Position numbers and translations under genes: made by a program
Shown here: positions 10,308 through 21,095 of the stretch, piece by piece
Numbering within the stretch: the first letter of the stretch is position 1
Layout of the letters: each line of letters opens with the position of its first letter
Notes under the pieces: model-generated
The model's database searches: none
Told to the model about the DNA's origin: nothing
Seen by the model: only the letters and a program-made list of their open reading frames with translations
Origin: Thamnidium elegans
Taxonomy: Eukaryota > Mucoromycota > Mucoromycetes > Mucorales > Mucoraceae
Assembly: GCA_025201345.1 (NCBI GenBank)
Contig: JAIXMG010000006.1
Coordinates: 868,001 to 932,000 of the forward strand
Direction: 5' to 3'
Length of the DNA: 64,000 bases

Positions 10308-13300
10308 ATGTCACTAAATAGACAAAGAGCTCGCACTCGCGTGAACAGTAGAGCCAACACTTTACCGTCACTATCAAACACAACCATCAATACAGAATCA
10401 ACCACAGTTGATTTTTTACCGTCTATTGAAGAATCACTACAAGACTGGTTGTCTAGAAGTATTCCGGATACACCGTCTTCGTCAGTTTCATGGTTACTAG
10501 ATACATGTCGGTGTTGTAATCAAAATGAGTGCGAAAATCTAGAAACCTTATCCAGTGCAATTCGTAAACTAGAGGGAGATTCACGATTAGCAGCCGGTAA
10601 TATATATATATATATATATGTGTATAAAAAAAAAGGTATAATTACTCTTATTTACATTGTTATTTAGAAATAGGACAGAGTTTGCTTCATAAACATGAAC
10701 AATTTGTATCCGAGTCAAATGATATTAAAAGTGGACTTGAGCAAGAGGTATGTACAATCTCCTTAAAAATAAAATGGAAATTGTGGAATTTTTACCTTTA
10801 AAATAATAATTTTCTTTTTTTTAAATATAGCTACAAGAGTTACGTGATAAGGTGCATGAACTTGAACAAAATTTATCAGATTCAGATAACTATAAGCGAG
10901 ATTTAATACAAGAAAAGGATAAATCTGTATGGGAGATGCAAAAGACTCAAAAGGTAATTAAAATGTAACAATTATAATAAAATTGTAGTGTAATAATTAT
11001 ATTTTTAATTTTTAAAAAAAAAAGTTTCTTATTCTTGTTGTGCGTTAGATTTTGGATGAAACTGCTGTCGATTTAGAAAATTCAAATCATCGTTGTCTAC
11101 AACTGGGTTCAGAATTAAAGTCTAAAATTAATGAGGTAGAAAAATTGAGAATATTCAAGTTTATGGCAAGGCAAGCTGATATACGTGAAGATACATTAAG
11201 AGCCAAAGTAAGTATTATTTTTATTTTATACATATAAAAAACTATAATAACATTTTTTTTTTTACTATCAGTTGGAAGATATTAAACAGGAACTGGCCGT
11301 TTCAAGAAAAACAGAACTAACGTTAGAATCAAAATATAAAAAGTTAAAAACAAAATATGGCAAGTACATATACATTACATATTGTGTGTGAGAATATTAA
11401 ATAATTTAATATAGAATCAATTTGCTTCTCATTTGAAAAGTTAAAGCTTGATCAACAAGAATTAGGTATAACAAGAGACCATCAACTTGATTTAGTTTGG
11501 TTAAGAGAATCAAACGAAAAACTACGTAGAGATGTATTGAAGGTAATATATAGACATATTATTTATTTTGGGTTATAATAAACTTACATGTACGTCGATT
11601 TGCAGCTTACATCTGCTTTACTTGTTCCAAATACTGCAGATGATTTGCATATGACCAATAACAACAATACAAATCATCATCTTATCGAGTTGATTAAAGA
11701 ATTAGCTTCTGCAAACAATAAATTAAAAACTGATTTACTTGACTGCAGTGATTTACTAATGGATTGTCGAAATGAATTATACTCTAAACTTGATAAACAA
11801 CAAGATGATACAATGCACAATGACGATTCTATTGTAATTCAACAAGAAAATAACAATAATGCACAAAAACAAAATGACGATAATAAATCGAATACTTGGT
11901 TAAGCTCTTCTGCTCCTCAGTCAAACCAAGAATCAATTATTATCGTACCTAGAGTGAGAAGACCTGATTCAAAGAGATCAAGTGCTGCTTCTAATGAACT
12001 CATAGAACCACAGTCATCCGTTTCTTTACCTACCGATGCACCAACTGTAGTTCATCATCATTATCATTATTATATGAAGAATAAGCTGATGGCTGAAAAA
12101 GGTAAATTAAGAAAATCGTCAGCAGATACATCATCGTCAGCGGCACTAAAAAATGAAGAGGTAAGAGTTACCCGTTCCACTGTGTGAAAAATAATTGTAT
12201 ATATATATATATATTCATTGTTTGTTGTGTATTAGAAACGGCCACCTACCATCACACTATCTCCTTCAACTTCTTGTAAAACCGTAAAGTTAGACTCTAG
12301 TTCACCCTTTCGTCAATTATATAATCAGGTTACTACTGTTCTGCAAAGGTTACAGCAAACGGACATTAGAGCTTTAAACAGAAGGTTAAGGCGTGCATTT
12401 GATATACTTGAATTAAGCAGCATGAGCAATTCAATTATAGAAAACATCGTCACTGATGTTGACAGTCTTCGTACACGATTCCTATGGATAGAAGAGAGTC
12501 ATCAAATCGTTAAACAAGAGTCATGGATTCATGACATATCCATGCTTGAATTTTTTCCAATCATCGGACTCGTGCAGGAAATGTTAAAGGAGATTGGTCA
12601 GCTTAGAACGACCATGAATGATTTACAAGTAGAGTATGTGAAAAAAGTAGAAGAAAGTGATATAAGGTTAGAAGAAGAACTATTAAGAAAGCAGCAAGAG
12701 CAACAACAAAGAATGATCAGTCAAAGTACAATCATAACGAATAATCATAACAAAACAACATTATCTTCATGGATATCCAATGTATTTCAACGTAAACAAC
12801 AGCATAAACCTAAACAACAACAACAACAACAACAGCAACCCATTGATACCAATACCAGATTTATTATAAATAATTCAAGTGATATAAGTATCACCACAAC
12901 CCATTCCTCTGTGCATCCGTTATGTGGTAGTAGTAGTCAAAATTTCATGTTACCTTCCAATTCTAATACTACAATTACAACAGAGAAATCAAACATGATT
13001 GCTATTATTAGAAGAAAAAAGAGTGATATCGATCGACACGGACCGCCCTCGAGTTTTCCGACCAGATCTCCCGCGGTTGCTATCGGCAACGAAAAAAATA
13101 AACGCAGATCAACTACTGCCATAGCAACCAATGTACCAACAAATTCATCTCCATCCAATACAAATAATACCACAAATACCAGCAGTAAACCCTTTCCATT
13201 AAAATTAAGAGCCTCTCAAAGTGCGGGGACCGTAAGGCGGTCAAAATCAATGCAAGCTCCAGCACTAGAATATGTAGTAAGAAGAAAAAGATCTACACTA

Positions 13301-13408
13301 GGATTAAGCTCCTCTTCCTCTACTGATTATGATTTATTACTTTCCCCTCAAACAACTTCTCCAGATATGACTGGTACTTTCGCTACAAGTTGGTTAGGCA
13401 ATAAATGA
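10308..13408 (+). CDS. Long coiled-coil protein with a CC1-box-like motif
   Basis: Exons 10308-10596, 10668-10747, 10831-10953, 11049-11207, 11272-11359, 11415-11542, 11606-12160, 12236-13408 give 864 residues in frame. The intron after exon 5 uses a GC donor (GCAAGT) with a normal AG acceptor. After a Ser-rich N-terminus and a Cys-rich patch (CRCCNQNEC, about residue 67) comes RLAAEIGQSLLHKHEQF at residues 93-109. This matches the AAxxG CC1 box that binds dynein light intermediate chain in BICD, Spindly, TRAK and HAP1 proteins. A heptad-rich coiled coil follows to about residue 290, with a second helical stretch at HLIELIKELASANNKL. The C-terminal third is Gln/Asn/Ser-rich with Arg-Ser patches (RRSKS, RRKRS). 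Role inferred: a cargo or cytoskeletal adaptor. No characterised homologue is recognised. Confidence 0.8.
10599..10618 (+). repeat. (TA)n tract in intron 1 of the coiled-coil gene
   Basis: Alternating TA right after the 5' splice site. A second such tract (about 12,197-12,213) lies in the last intron of the same gene. Confidence 0.8.
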
Positions 13409-14166
13409 TTCCCTTTTTTTTCTTTTTCTAAATATTAAACTCCCATGCAGTGTTTTGCGTTTAAAATTGAAGATTTTCTTGCACTTAACTTCGTTTTATC
13501 TGCATAAAAGAGAATCTTGTGGAATCAAGCTGGAACAACAGGATTCGCACATGTATAATAAAAATGATTAACTAACGTATAAATACGAGTATATAAAACA
13601 AATAGTAATATATTACGCCATGATGAGTAAATAGACCTATTTTATCATCCTTTTTTATCAATAATATTTATTATACGATTGCCTATATACGTATTTATAT
13701 TTAGGGTTAGATCTGGTTTTTCCAGGCGAAACCAAATGTAATTAAACAAACGTTTATAAGATAACAAACAGCCCGTATACTCTATGATCCCTTTCCAAAG
13801 ATCGTCAATGAAGGATTATTTTTAGAATATCCTAATATTATTTCAATTGTTCATAATAAGCAAAAAAAAAAAAAAAAAAAACACTTTGACACAGTTACTA
13901 ACTTCATAACTAAATGTTTTTAGAAACTTTACTTTTATGAAAAAAATGCAAACATAGAGAATCCAAGGGTTGTGTGCATAGTAATAATAAACAAGCTTTA
14001 GATTACATTACAAATGTTAAACTGGAAAAACAAGTAAAAATGAACCGTTTAAGCTGTGTCACAAAAGCTCGTCAAAAAAAAAAAGAAGAGGAAACCAGAA
14101 TTTAGTAGCTATATTTTTTTTTCAAACTATTGCTCTCGACTTTCTAGTAACAATATATTTTTTTAG
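13409..14166. other. Intergenic, possibly decayed Fanzor DNA
   Basis: No gene is readable. Because a Fanzor C-terminal exon begins at 14,167 just after an AG splice acceptor, the upstream DNA probably once held the rest of that gene, but no further Fanzor motif can be traced. Confidence 0.35.
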
Positions 14167-14292
14167 GTTTGGAATAGAGATATAAATGCGGCTATCAATA
14201 TACGAACTATATTGACAGATTACATACAATCTGGATATAATCTACGCTCAAGGTCGGCCGCATTAAGTAGGGTGCTTGAACAAGCACTATAA
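14167..14292 (+). pseudogene. Fanzor/TnpB-type C-terminal exon (remnant)
   Basis: Directly after a T-rich tract ending in AG, the frame reads VWNRDINAAINIRTILTDYI and ends EQAL-stop at 14,290-14,292. WNRD[IV]NAAxNI is the RuvC-III block of TnpB and Fanzor nucleases, where the D is the third catalytic acid. The zinc ribbon and the earlier RuvC blocks are not found upstream, so only the tail survives. Its tail differs from the larger Fanzor at 34.3-36.9 kb, so it comes from another subfamily. Confidence 0.7.
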
Positions 14293-14616
14293 TGCCACAA
14301 GTTTGGCCCTTGAACCGAGTAAGTTACTTAATACCTGAGCTTGAATATTTTAAAATACTAACGTCATCTTTCTTATTCTATGGCGAAATAAGGAGGTTCA
14401 AGCAAATAAAAGAGAATACAAAAAAAAAGGGCTTAATAAAAAAAAGGGGAGGGCAAACAAAAAAGATAGTGCCGACACAATTTCTACTTTTTTTTTCCTT
14501 CTTTTTTATTCATGTATATATTATAATAATAATAATAAAAAGATATAAAAAAAAAAGATATAAAAAATCAAATAGCCAAAGTTTTTCTTCTTTTTTTTTT
14601 TATTCTAACCTGCAAA

Positions 14617-16228
14617 ATGTCTACAGCCATTCCTTCTACAGTCGGTACACCACAACCTTCTGGTATGTCAGTAACAAGTCCTGCACAGGCTTACGCTCAA
14701 GCACAGGCCCAAAATATGTTTAGGCAAAAACAACTTTTAGCTCAAAAGCATCAGCAACATATGTTTCAACAACCACAACATTTAATACAGCAACGCCAGT
14801 TACTACAGCAACAAAAGCAATTGCAGATGCAGCAACAGATGCAGCAACAGATGCAGCAGCAACGACAACAGATAACACGGTTAAACCCAAGTCAACCATC
14901 TACACCCATCCAAACTGTACAACAACAAGGTTCTCCCGCGCCTTCCAAAGTTATCAATACTCCTAGGTAAAAAAAAAAAATGGGAAACTAAAAAAATCGA
15001 ATACAAATATAGACATATTATCAAAAAAGTAACAAAAAAAGTAAACAAATAGAAACCAATCAAGTGGACAAGCCGTAATTCGTTTACTTCAGTTTGCAGA
15101 GCAATTGAGTCCAGGACAAGAGAAGGTATATATATAGTTTTATAGCATATTTTTTTTTCCGAAATTAACCAACCCCTTTCTTTTTTTTCAATTTGTATCA
15201 AGGCTATAGATCGTTTATATTGGGATAGTTTTATTCAAGATTTTTTTACAAGTCAAAGTACAATGAAAATGGGATTATTTAATATGGAAACAAGCGAGCA
15301 AAAGATATACGGTAATTTTTTTTATTTATCAAGATTGTTAATAAATAATTTATAAATTGTGTGGTTTTTTAGAGGTAAATCAAGCTTTGCAAGCAAGATT
15401 CTTTCACACTCAGTATATGTGCGGAGTCACTTCAATTCAAATGACATTGGAAAAAACGATGGAATACATATTACCTGGTGGGATCATGAATGTTGAATGT
15501 CCTAGAGCTAGTTTAATTACAAAATACGAGAACGGATCGATGGTTATATCAACAGGTCATTTATGGGTACAATTTATACGAACAATAGATGGTATATGGA
15601 AGATTGGTCACCTAGATTTTAATTTTCAAGGGCACGAGGAATACATTACTAGAGCAATTACAAGATCAAAGAAAAAGATACCACCTACACAACCTATACC
15701 TGAATCCCTTGTAAATAAATGGGGTGTACCACCACGCTTATTTCATATATTACAAATTTCAGATATAGCTCCAAAGATGAGTGAAATCGTATTTCATTCT
15801 CTGGTCTCTGGCTCAACTCCCCGAGAAAGTTTAAACGCTATTGCGTTTAGTAAAAATACAGCTCTCTTAAACAACTCGCCAATAGTAAAAACTCAAACCC
15901 GTCCTCCTCCTCCTCCTCCTCCTCCATCGCTTCAACAACAAGCTACCGTAAGACAACAAGTCGCTGCTGCTGGTTTTCAATTACCTCAGGGTCCGCAAAC
16001 ACCAATTACATACCAACAACAGCAAACATACCCTATTAATACAATTAATCCACAACAACAACAATTATTCTCTCCTCAAAGTCCAATTTCACGTAAGTAT
16101 CAAATTTAATTTATTTTTATATAATTATCAGCTGGGGATTAACTTACCTAATAGGAAAGAGGAATAGTGTAGACATAAAATCATCACCTATTTCGAGGAA
16201 AAAGATTGTAACCACTCTTAGAAAATAA
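14617..16228 (+). CDS. LIM-domain-binding protein (LDB1/PtaB/Mfg1 type) transcription cofactor
   Basis: Exons 14617-14966, 15053-15125, 15203-15311, 15373-16092 and 16155-16228 give 441 residues in frame. The N-terminus is Gln-rich (about residues 30-100). The LIM-bind domain follows (about residues 118-275): AVIRLLQFAEQLSPGQE, then RLYWDSFIQDFFTSQSTMK, FHTQYMCGV and GHLWVQFIRTIDGIWKIGHL. A Pro run, more Gln-rich sequence and a short basic tail (RKRNSVDIKSS) end the protein. LDB proteins are dimerising adaptors that join transcription factors. Fungal members (PtaB, Mfg1) work with Flo8/Som1-type factors in adhesion, filamentation and development. The last exon is short but the join at 16092/16155 keeps frame and gives a basic, NLS-like end. 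The start is the first ATG in frame after a T-rich leader. Confidence 0.9.
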
Positions 16229-16829
16229 CTCTTATTTATATTGTACAGCTAATTATTATTTCTGATCAACAAGTTATAAGAAATAATAAAAAATGTCTTT
16301 TTTTTTAGCAGGGAAGGTTTAGCTTATTTAAAAAAAAATATTATCCTTCTGTGTTACATGCAATTAATAACGTCGATTATAAACCTTTTTTTTCTTTTTT
16401 TTTCTTCCAGTAAAAGCAAGAAATCGTACTACATGTGTTATGCGTAAAACTATAAAGGAGAAAACGAATACACAATTTAATAGTCTACCTTTTTAGTATG
16501 AAACCTAGAGTGGCGCACTCTTTTTTTCTCTAAGCCAAGAGTTACGCAAATTCTCGTATAAATATCCTTCTGCCGAAATAATATTGACGAAAAAAAAATC
16601 GTATCGTATTTATAGCAAACCAAGTTGTTTGGTCGTTTTTTGAAGGGCATGCGTGCTGTTCCACGAAAACATTTCGATTATACTGTCTCGAAGGGCTATC
16701 TTATTTCATGTTTATTGGGGTTTTAATTTTCGGTAAGTAAATATTTGCATATATCATGTTTATCTGATATTATCAATTGTTAATGCTATCAAATACGTAG
16801 AAACAAAACTTACTTTAATAATTTGTGAA
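16229..16829. other. Intergenic, no gene recognised
   Basis: AT-rich 3' flank of the LDB gene. No coding resemblance was found up to the start of the gene-family fragment at about 16,830. Confidence 0.4.
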
Positions 16830-17391
16830 TCGCCTTCGGGGTATGTTAGTCGGATCAATAGAACCATACCTTTAAGATTACCAGAAGAAAAAAGTGATAT
16901 AATCTTTCAATTATTGCCAGTTCTAAAAGCAAACCAAATTGACTATGGAAAAAATGAACGATATCATCAAAAGATCCACGCCTACACTCAAATTAGAAAT
17001 TGTAACGAATGAAATGCTCTCTCATTCTTTCCATTATGAAACAAACCAAAAGAAAAGAAGCAATAGGGATGTATAATTACGTTTCTTTTTATTATTATTA
17101 TGAATAGATAGTACCTTTAAATAAGAATATAGAATTGCTCCCACTAACATTTTATTGGTGTATTTTATTTAAATGCATATAATTGATTTGTAATATTGTC
17201 ACTCAAATGATTTTACAGTGTATGGACAACCTCATTGATAAAGCTAACTGGCGTGTCCCACAAACAGTAAGAGTATAAATTATCTTTATATAATACCAAA
17301 TGGTCATGAATCGAATTATAGCAAAGACTGTCCCAGTATAAACACGAGCTCAAAAAAAAAAAAAAAAAAAAAAAACTTTCATGTTTACCAA
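16830..17391 (+). pseudogene. Fragment of the GCCECG-motif gene family (copy 2) plus its 3' block
   Basis: The 3' third of the family gene is recognisable, matching 32,065-32,330: PLRLPEEK, DIIFQLLP, KLTMEKMNDII and a C-terminal NQKKR, with the stop at about 17,074-17,076. A 7-base deletion after CTAAAAGCA puts the two halves in different frames. The similarity continues past the stop for about 280 bases (17,090-17,357 against 32,380-32,610), so the duplicated unit is longer than the coding sequence. The 5' two thirds are missing. The right end is interrupted at 17,392 by the MITE insertion. Confidence 0.75.
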
Positions 17392-17457
17392 CTATAAAAT
17401 CGGTTTTCTTAGGGACCATCGCAAAAATTCTTTCGGACCACCGGTGTGTACATAGGG

Positions 17458-20400
17458 AAGCTTAGGATTTTTTTTTGTATAAAATTACGTGATTTTTATT
17501 GAAATTAGATAAATGTATAAATTTGTGGTTTAGAGTTTCGGAAAAAGTAATAAAAAAGGAAGAAAGGGGGTAGATGGGTTAGAGTTCTACGACTAAACAT
17601 TCCGTTTTTACTCAGTTGTGATATCATTGGTCTTGTCTATCGAAATGAGTGAACGGGAAATTGACATCTCAAAAAGGGTTATCGCCTGCTGATCTATCCA
17701 GGAAGACTGGTCGAATATACACCGCCAATGGTATTGCCAAATAATTTCAAGAACGGTATCAAGTGACAGAAGGATGTCCTCAGGTATCTGTTGACAGGTC
17801 TTGTCATGCAAAATAAAGAGCGCAATCCATACCGTTTCTGGAGAAGGAAATGTGTCATTAAGATTCATACCTTCTATTGCTTTTTTCCAAAGAGCCCATT
17901 TATGAAAGCAGGAAACAAAGAAGTGTTCATTAGTTTCGGATTCTTATCGACATATACCACATAAGGAGTTAGTACAAGAACTGATACGCCAACGATGTAA
18001 CGTTTTCTGATAAGCTACTCTGTTGCGAATAAGACGCCACTATATGGTAAGCGTTTTATGGGGAAGAGAGTAAATAATTTGGCGGCGTTGAATAAGGTAC
18101 ATATATATTCCCAGACGTAGTAATCATCTTGTGAGCCAATTTTTTACGTCTGCAGCTCAACTGGACATGTAAGCGAAACTCTTCGTTTCGTATTTGAAAG
18201 ACCATTACCCTGTGAGAGGAGTCGGTGTAAATATACCAATGATGACATGACGGTAACCATTCTGGATACGTCGGATGTTCTAAACTAGGATTGGGAGTGT
18301 TTTCCGGAGGACGAGAATGGGCTTCACTGGTAGCAGGCGTACTATCACGGAATTGTGACGTCCACGATACCCCGCCATCGTTTTGTCGAAGCAGACGATA
18401 TACTAATTCTGTTTTATGAATGTTAACCTTTTCATTACTGGAAAGACTGTAGCATCGTAGCATTTCTTGTAAATGAGACCACTCCTCTGGTGATGTGAGA
18501 AATACCTCTAAATCATCTGCATAACTAAGCAATTTAAAACTAGGTAGATGTTGTGATTTGATATTATGAATTTCATTGTCTTTGGGTGTAGCCATTGATT
18601 TAGGTGGTACTGACACAGGGAGAAGAGTGACACTAGCGAGAGAATTTGAGGCCAAGATGGTCCGTAGTAGTGGTTCAAAAGCAAGATTAAACAGCAAGGG
18701 AGATAACGGATCTCCTTGTCTTAATCCTCGACCCTGTGGCACTGGAGCGCTTAAAAATCCGTTAATGGAAATTGATATAGACGTATCAAAAAATAATTTT
18801 TGAATCATGTTATTCATCTTGTCAGAGAATCCAAGATGTCTAAAAACCAATCGAAGGTAATCAGGATGTACCCGATCGTACGCTTTTTCTTGGTCAAGCA
18901 AAACTGCAACAGCATCAGAAGTAGGAAACATCGCATTTTGGTTATTCTGCATCAATGTCAAATTGACCCATCCATTATCAGGGATCAGCCGATTACGGAG
19001 GAAACCAGTTTGATACGGATTAATTAGCGACGGTAGAATAATATTGAATCGATTAGCTGGCATCTTGGTAAATATCTTTGCATCTGTATTTATTAGCGAT
19101 AAAGGTCTCCAATTACTTAATAAAGTGGGATCTCCCTTTTTGAATAGTAAGACCATTCTCGTCTGTTGTCTGGAAGGAGGAAGATACCAATAAAAGCGTC
19201 CTGTAATATTTTTAGAAAAAGTTCACGAACAGCCTTAAATTCCTTAAACAGGTATCGATATAATTCAAAAGGTATTCCGTCTAGTCCAGGACTTTTACCT
19301 TGCGGTGTGTGATTGAGGACATCCATAAATTCAGGTGTTGTAGGATCACAAACAAATTTGGTTTGTTGGGACGTACTAAGTTTTGTCTCTTCAGGGAAAT
19401 TCGCGAGAAGAGATTGAACTGCAGTTTCGTCCATATCATCTGGCGTATACAGTTCGGTGTAAAACTTCCGTGCCTCACGTATTATATCGCTAATTTTGGT
19501 CACTATTTCTCCTGTGGTAGAGTTTTAATGACTTGTATTGTTTGTCTAGACTGTCTAGATTTTATAATCTTATAAAAATATTTGTTATTTCGCTCCCCTA
19601 GTTCGCGCCATCTAGTAGCAAACCGAAGGTATGTTTCCTGAGATGATTTGGTGATAGCTTCATCTAACTGTTTCGCTATCTCATTAGCCAATGTATGTGC
19701 GTTAGCTGATCGTTTTCCTGAAGTAGATAATCCATGAATACTATTCATTTCCTGTTGATAGTCCTGTTCCAACTTAGCAAGATTACTGAGATATGTTTTA
19801 ATTATAACCACGTCCAAAGCGCCTACCCGTGTCTTTAATTGTACTTTTGAAGCATTACCAAAGATGTTGCGATGTGGTATTTGTATGATTAATACTAACT
19901 TCTCTAGTGGACCTTTCAAAGAAAGAGTTGACCACCTTCGATAAAAGGTCCAAAAAAGATTTGTTGTTCAGCAATGTGGGGTTGAGCCGCCAGAATCCTG
20001 GACCAATATCCATTCGAGTAGGTAATAGATCTATAGTTAGTAGTTGGTGATCCGTCCAAGTTGAAGGCAGATACACTTGTTGACATCCTGTTATCAAAGG
20101 TGATAGGTCATGGTGGCAAAAAATAAAATCGATAGTGGATTTAATTTGGGTGCTGCTTTGAAACGTAAGTAATCCTGCCGGAAAACAGTTTTTGAAGTTA
20201 TTGGCTAGCCACTCTTGCCACATGTATGGGCTACTATTTATATTGGTATTGTTGTTAAGAGAAGATAGATTGGTGTTGAAATCGTCTAGCAGGAAGCCAG
20301 GGACTTCAGCTGTGATGTAGTGTAGAAATGGGATATCCATAAAATTTTGATAATACAATTTCCTTGCCATTATTTCGGCTGGAGCGTATATGTTAACAAT

Positions 20401-20805
20401 AGATGATACTGTATCTCCAGATAAACTATTTACATAGGATGCAACAGCGCGTTGATCTAGTGATACTACTTCATCTTTTAGAATTAAGTTTTTGTTAAGA
20501 CATATGATAGCTACGTATTTAGTGACAACGAAAGAGTGGTTTGGAAACAAATAGTTTTGAAAGTAATTGAGTTGTTCCTCGTTAAGATGGGATTGTGTAT
20601 GAAAGGCTGATACCTCTTGTAGACAGAGTATATCGATATGTAAGGATAATGAGCGAAGATAGGACAGGTATAACCGTTGAATGGTTTTGTTGGACTCTTT
20701 GAAAATTCTTCGAGCATTTAAAGAGGCAATTCTAAGAGGTTTATTATTCATGACCCTGACGGGCGTTAGAATCAATAGGATTGTTATTGTGATTAAGCTT
20801 AGGAT
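17458..20805 (-). mobile_element. LINE (non-LTR retrotransposon) inserted in the MITE
   Basis: The direct repeat AAGCTTAGGAT at 17,458-17,468 and 20,795-20,805 is the target-site duplication. On the minus strand the element ends in a run of A (plus-strand T9 at 17,468-17,476) right against the duplication, as expected for target-primed reverse transcription. The body (17,469-20,794, about 3.3 kb) codes for an APE-type endonuclease, a reverse transcriptase and a C-terminal zinc knuckle. It has no clear ORF1, so it is a 5'-shortened copy or a single-ORF type. Confidence 0.9.
17608..20775 (-). pseudogene. LINE ORF2: endonuclease-reverse transcriptase, multiply broken
   Basis: Reading minus strand, an EEP endonuclease comes first (20,775-20,000): IASLNARRIF, ILCLQEVSAFH, VNIYAPAEI, LLDDFNTN, STIDFIFCHHD and TWTDHQLL hold the N, E, D-N and D-H positions. 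The reverse transcriptase spans about 19,500-18,400: SNWRPLSLINTDAKI, YQTGFLRNR, AVLLDQEKAYDRV, GRGLRQGDPLSPLLFN and the active-site box LLSYADDLEVFL. Near 17,880-18,000 a zinc knuckle reads C-x2-C then HFFVSC, with a stop inside it. The frame changes near 19,900, 19,500 and 19,150, and there are stops toward the end, so the copy is inactive. It probably belongs to the fungal L1/Tad-like clades, but the clade is not assigned. Confidence 0.9.
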
Positions 20806-21095
20806 CGGGTAACCGGTGGTCCGAAAGAATTTTTGCGGTGGTCCCTAAGGAAACCGCTATAAAATTACTAACCAAAGAAGTTGTTGGTAAGAATTGTTAA
20901 AAGTAAGACAAGTATAAAATAAAATAAAAATAGAAATTGAGGTTTGATAATAATATAGAAAAGAAAATGAAAAGTAAGAAAAGTGAAGTATCTTATTTAT
21001 ATCAATAAGTCCACGAGAGTGTTTCAAAGAACAGTATACAAACAGAGATACATAAATCACAAAATATGATAGAAACCAAGTCACTACAAATCACG

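Larger units (their letters stand above)
17392..20865. mobile_element. Palindromic MITE with 9-bp target duplication, split by a LINE
   Basis: CTATAAAAT occurs at 17,392-17,400 and 20,857-20,865. Immediately inside are 45-bp terminal inverted repeats (17,401-17,445 and 20,812-20,856) that differ at only two positions and start CGGTTTTCTTAGGGACC. Removing the LINE inside leaves an element of only about 120 bp, nearly all inverted repeat, which is a classic non-autonomous MITE. A 9-bp duplication points to the Mutator (MULE) superfamily, and a MULE transposase relic lies 230 bp to the right. This assignment is an inference from duplication length and proximity. Confidence 0.85.

Noticed and set aside
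17401..20856. Idea of a LINE that carries its own terminal inverted repeats
   Set aside because: The separate 11-bp target duplication and poly-A tail show the LINE ends inside the inverted repeats; two independent elements explain the data.
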